Of a DNA stretch of 64,000 nucleotides, positions 63,866 to 64,000 are shown in pieces (the stretch's first letter is position 1; each line of letters opens with the position of its first letter). Location of the stretch: contig JADLCX010000023.1 in NCBI GenBank assembly GCA_020846975.1, positions 45,838-109,837 on the forward strand, written 5' to 3'. Under the pieces are notes generated by a model, which did no database searches, was not told the DNA's origin, and saw only the letters and a program-made list of their open reading frames with translations. Origin of the DNA: Phycisphaerales bacterium. GTDB taxonomy: Bacteria > Planctomycetota > Phycisphaerae > Phycisphaerales > UBA1924. The translations under genes were made by a program, and so were the position numbers.

Positions 63866-64000
63866 ATGGCCAGTATCAGCGCGGCGTTGCGTCGGGTCAA
63901 GGAAGACCCCGGCACGGTCCTGAGTCGTGAGCATGTGCGTGCGGCCTGCGGAGAGATCGGGCACCGCTTCCGCGATCGCAAACTCGACCCGTTCCTGACG
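63866..64000 (+). CDS. IS4-like transposase, N-terminal fragment
   Basis: The first 45 residues before the window ends include LSREHVRAACGEIGHRFRDR then KLDPFLT. This matches the N-terminal region of IS4-family transposases (pattern ACrxxGyrwRdRxLdP). ATG 63866 is preceded by AAGGGG at six-base spacing, within the hairpin described separately. The catalytic DDE domain lies beyond the window, so activity cannot be judged. Confidence 0.6.
   Translation, partial: MASISAALRRVKEDPGTVLSREHVRAACGEIGHRFRDRKLDPFLT

Larger units (their letters stand above)
63762..64000 (+). mobile_element. Insertion sequence, left part, IS4-like (cut by the window edge)
   Basis: The transposase start at 63866, its N-terminal family resemblance and the upstream hairpin indicate an insertion sequence whose left end lies somewhere in 63750-63815. 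The segment beginning ATTCAGATAAGGCCC near 63762 may be its terminal inverted repeat, but without the right end this is a guess. The element interrupts no visible gene: it follows the start of the unknown secreted protein by about 150 bases. Confidence 0.55.

Overview
The window is about 70% G+C. It reads as chromosome from a planctomycete, most likely of the Phycisphaerae/Phycisphaerales group. The evidence is three secreted proteins ending in the short VQDLFDFLAAYF-type (GC-type) dockerin tail, an ECF sigma gene overlapping a Ser/Thr kinase-propeller gene, a second kinase with TPRs, a prepilin-like H-to-DG protein, and zinc-ribbon membrane proteins with a CxxCGYDL start. I see no rRNA, tRNA, tmRNA or CRISPR array. 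The placement is inference from gene families, not from a marker-gene search.

Layout. 1-5.1 kb: GMC oxidoreductase, a secreted two-domain VOC protein, a prepilin-like protein and rlmN. 5.1-9.5 kb: YwaF-like membrane protein, MraY/WecA-type glycosyl-1-phosphate transferase, ychF, a DinB-like protein and a NodL/Maa-type acetyltransferase. 9.7-15.3 kb: a secreted dockerin protein, a DegT-type aminotransferase and a divergent O-antigen-ligase-like protein. 15.3-18.5 kb: a small acidic protein and a solitary fusA. 18.6-25.2 kb: a Cys-rich dockerin protein, an ECF sigma factor and an overlapping kinase. 25.2-34.4 kb: a UbiD-family decarboxylase, an acetyltransferase, a methyltransferase, an ABC exporter pair, a coiled membrane protein, an MBL-fold hydrolase and a zinc-ribbon membrane protein. 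34.4-43.4 kb, all minus strand: TPR lipoprotein, secretin and a very long secA. 43.6-51 kb: a small membrane protein, a stand-alone TSCPD protein, a second kinase, an FHA-GAF-PP2C phosphatase and trigger factor. 51.3-63.6 kb: a secreted propeller/di-heme/dockerin protein, truD, a Lys-rich small protein, a ChaN-like lipoprotein, a zinc-ribbon membrane protein, an esterase, typA and a secreted hypothetical. The right edge cuts an insertion sequence with an IS4-like transposase.

Functional themes. Envelope and secretion genes dominate: secA, trigger factor, secretin, TPR lipoprotein, prepilin-like protein and dockerin-tailed secreted proteins. Signalling is present as one sigma/kinase pair and one kinase next to a phosphatase. 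Translation factors and RNA modification (fusA, typA, ychF, rlmN, truD) are scattered singly rather than in ribosomal operons.

The most unusual layer is a set of small palindromic DNA elements. Several sit between genes, and others are inserted in frame inside conserved genes (rlmN, ubiD, the O-antigen-ligase-like gene, possibly the ABC ATPase N-terminus), where they are translated as low-complexity loops. Other points worth a second look are a secretin ending in a pseudopilin-like domain, repeats and a degenerate SEC-C motif in SecA, a kinase carrying an anti-sigma-type zinc finger, and a hairpin covering the transposase ribosome binding site.
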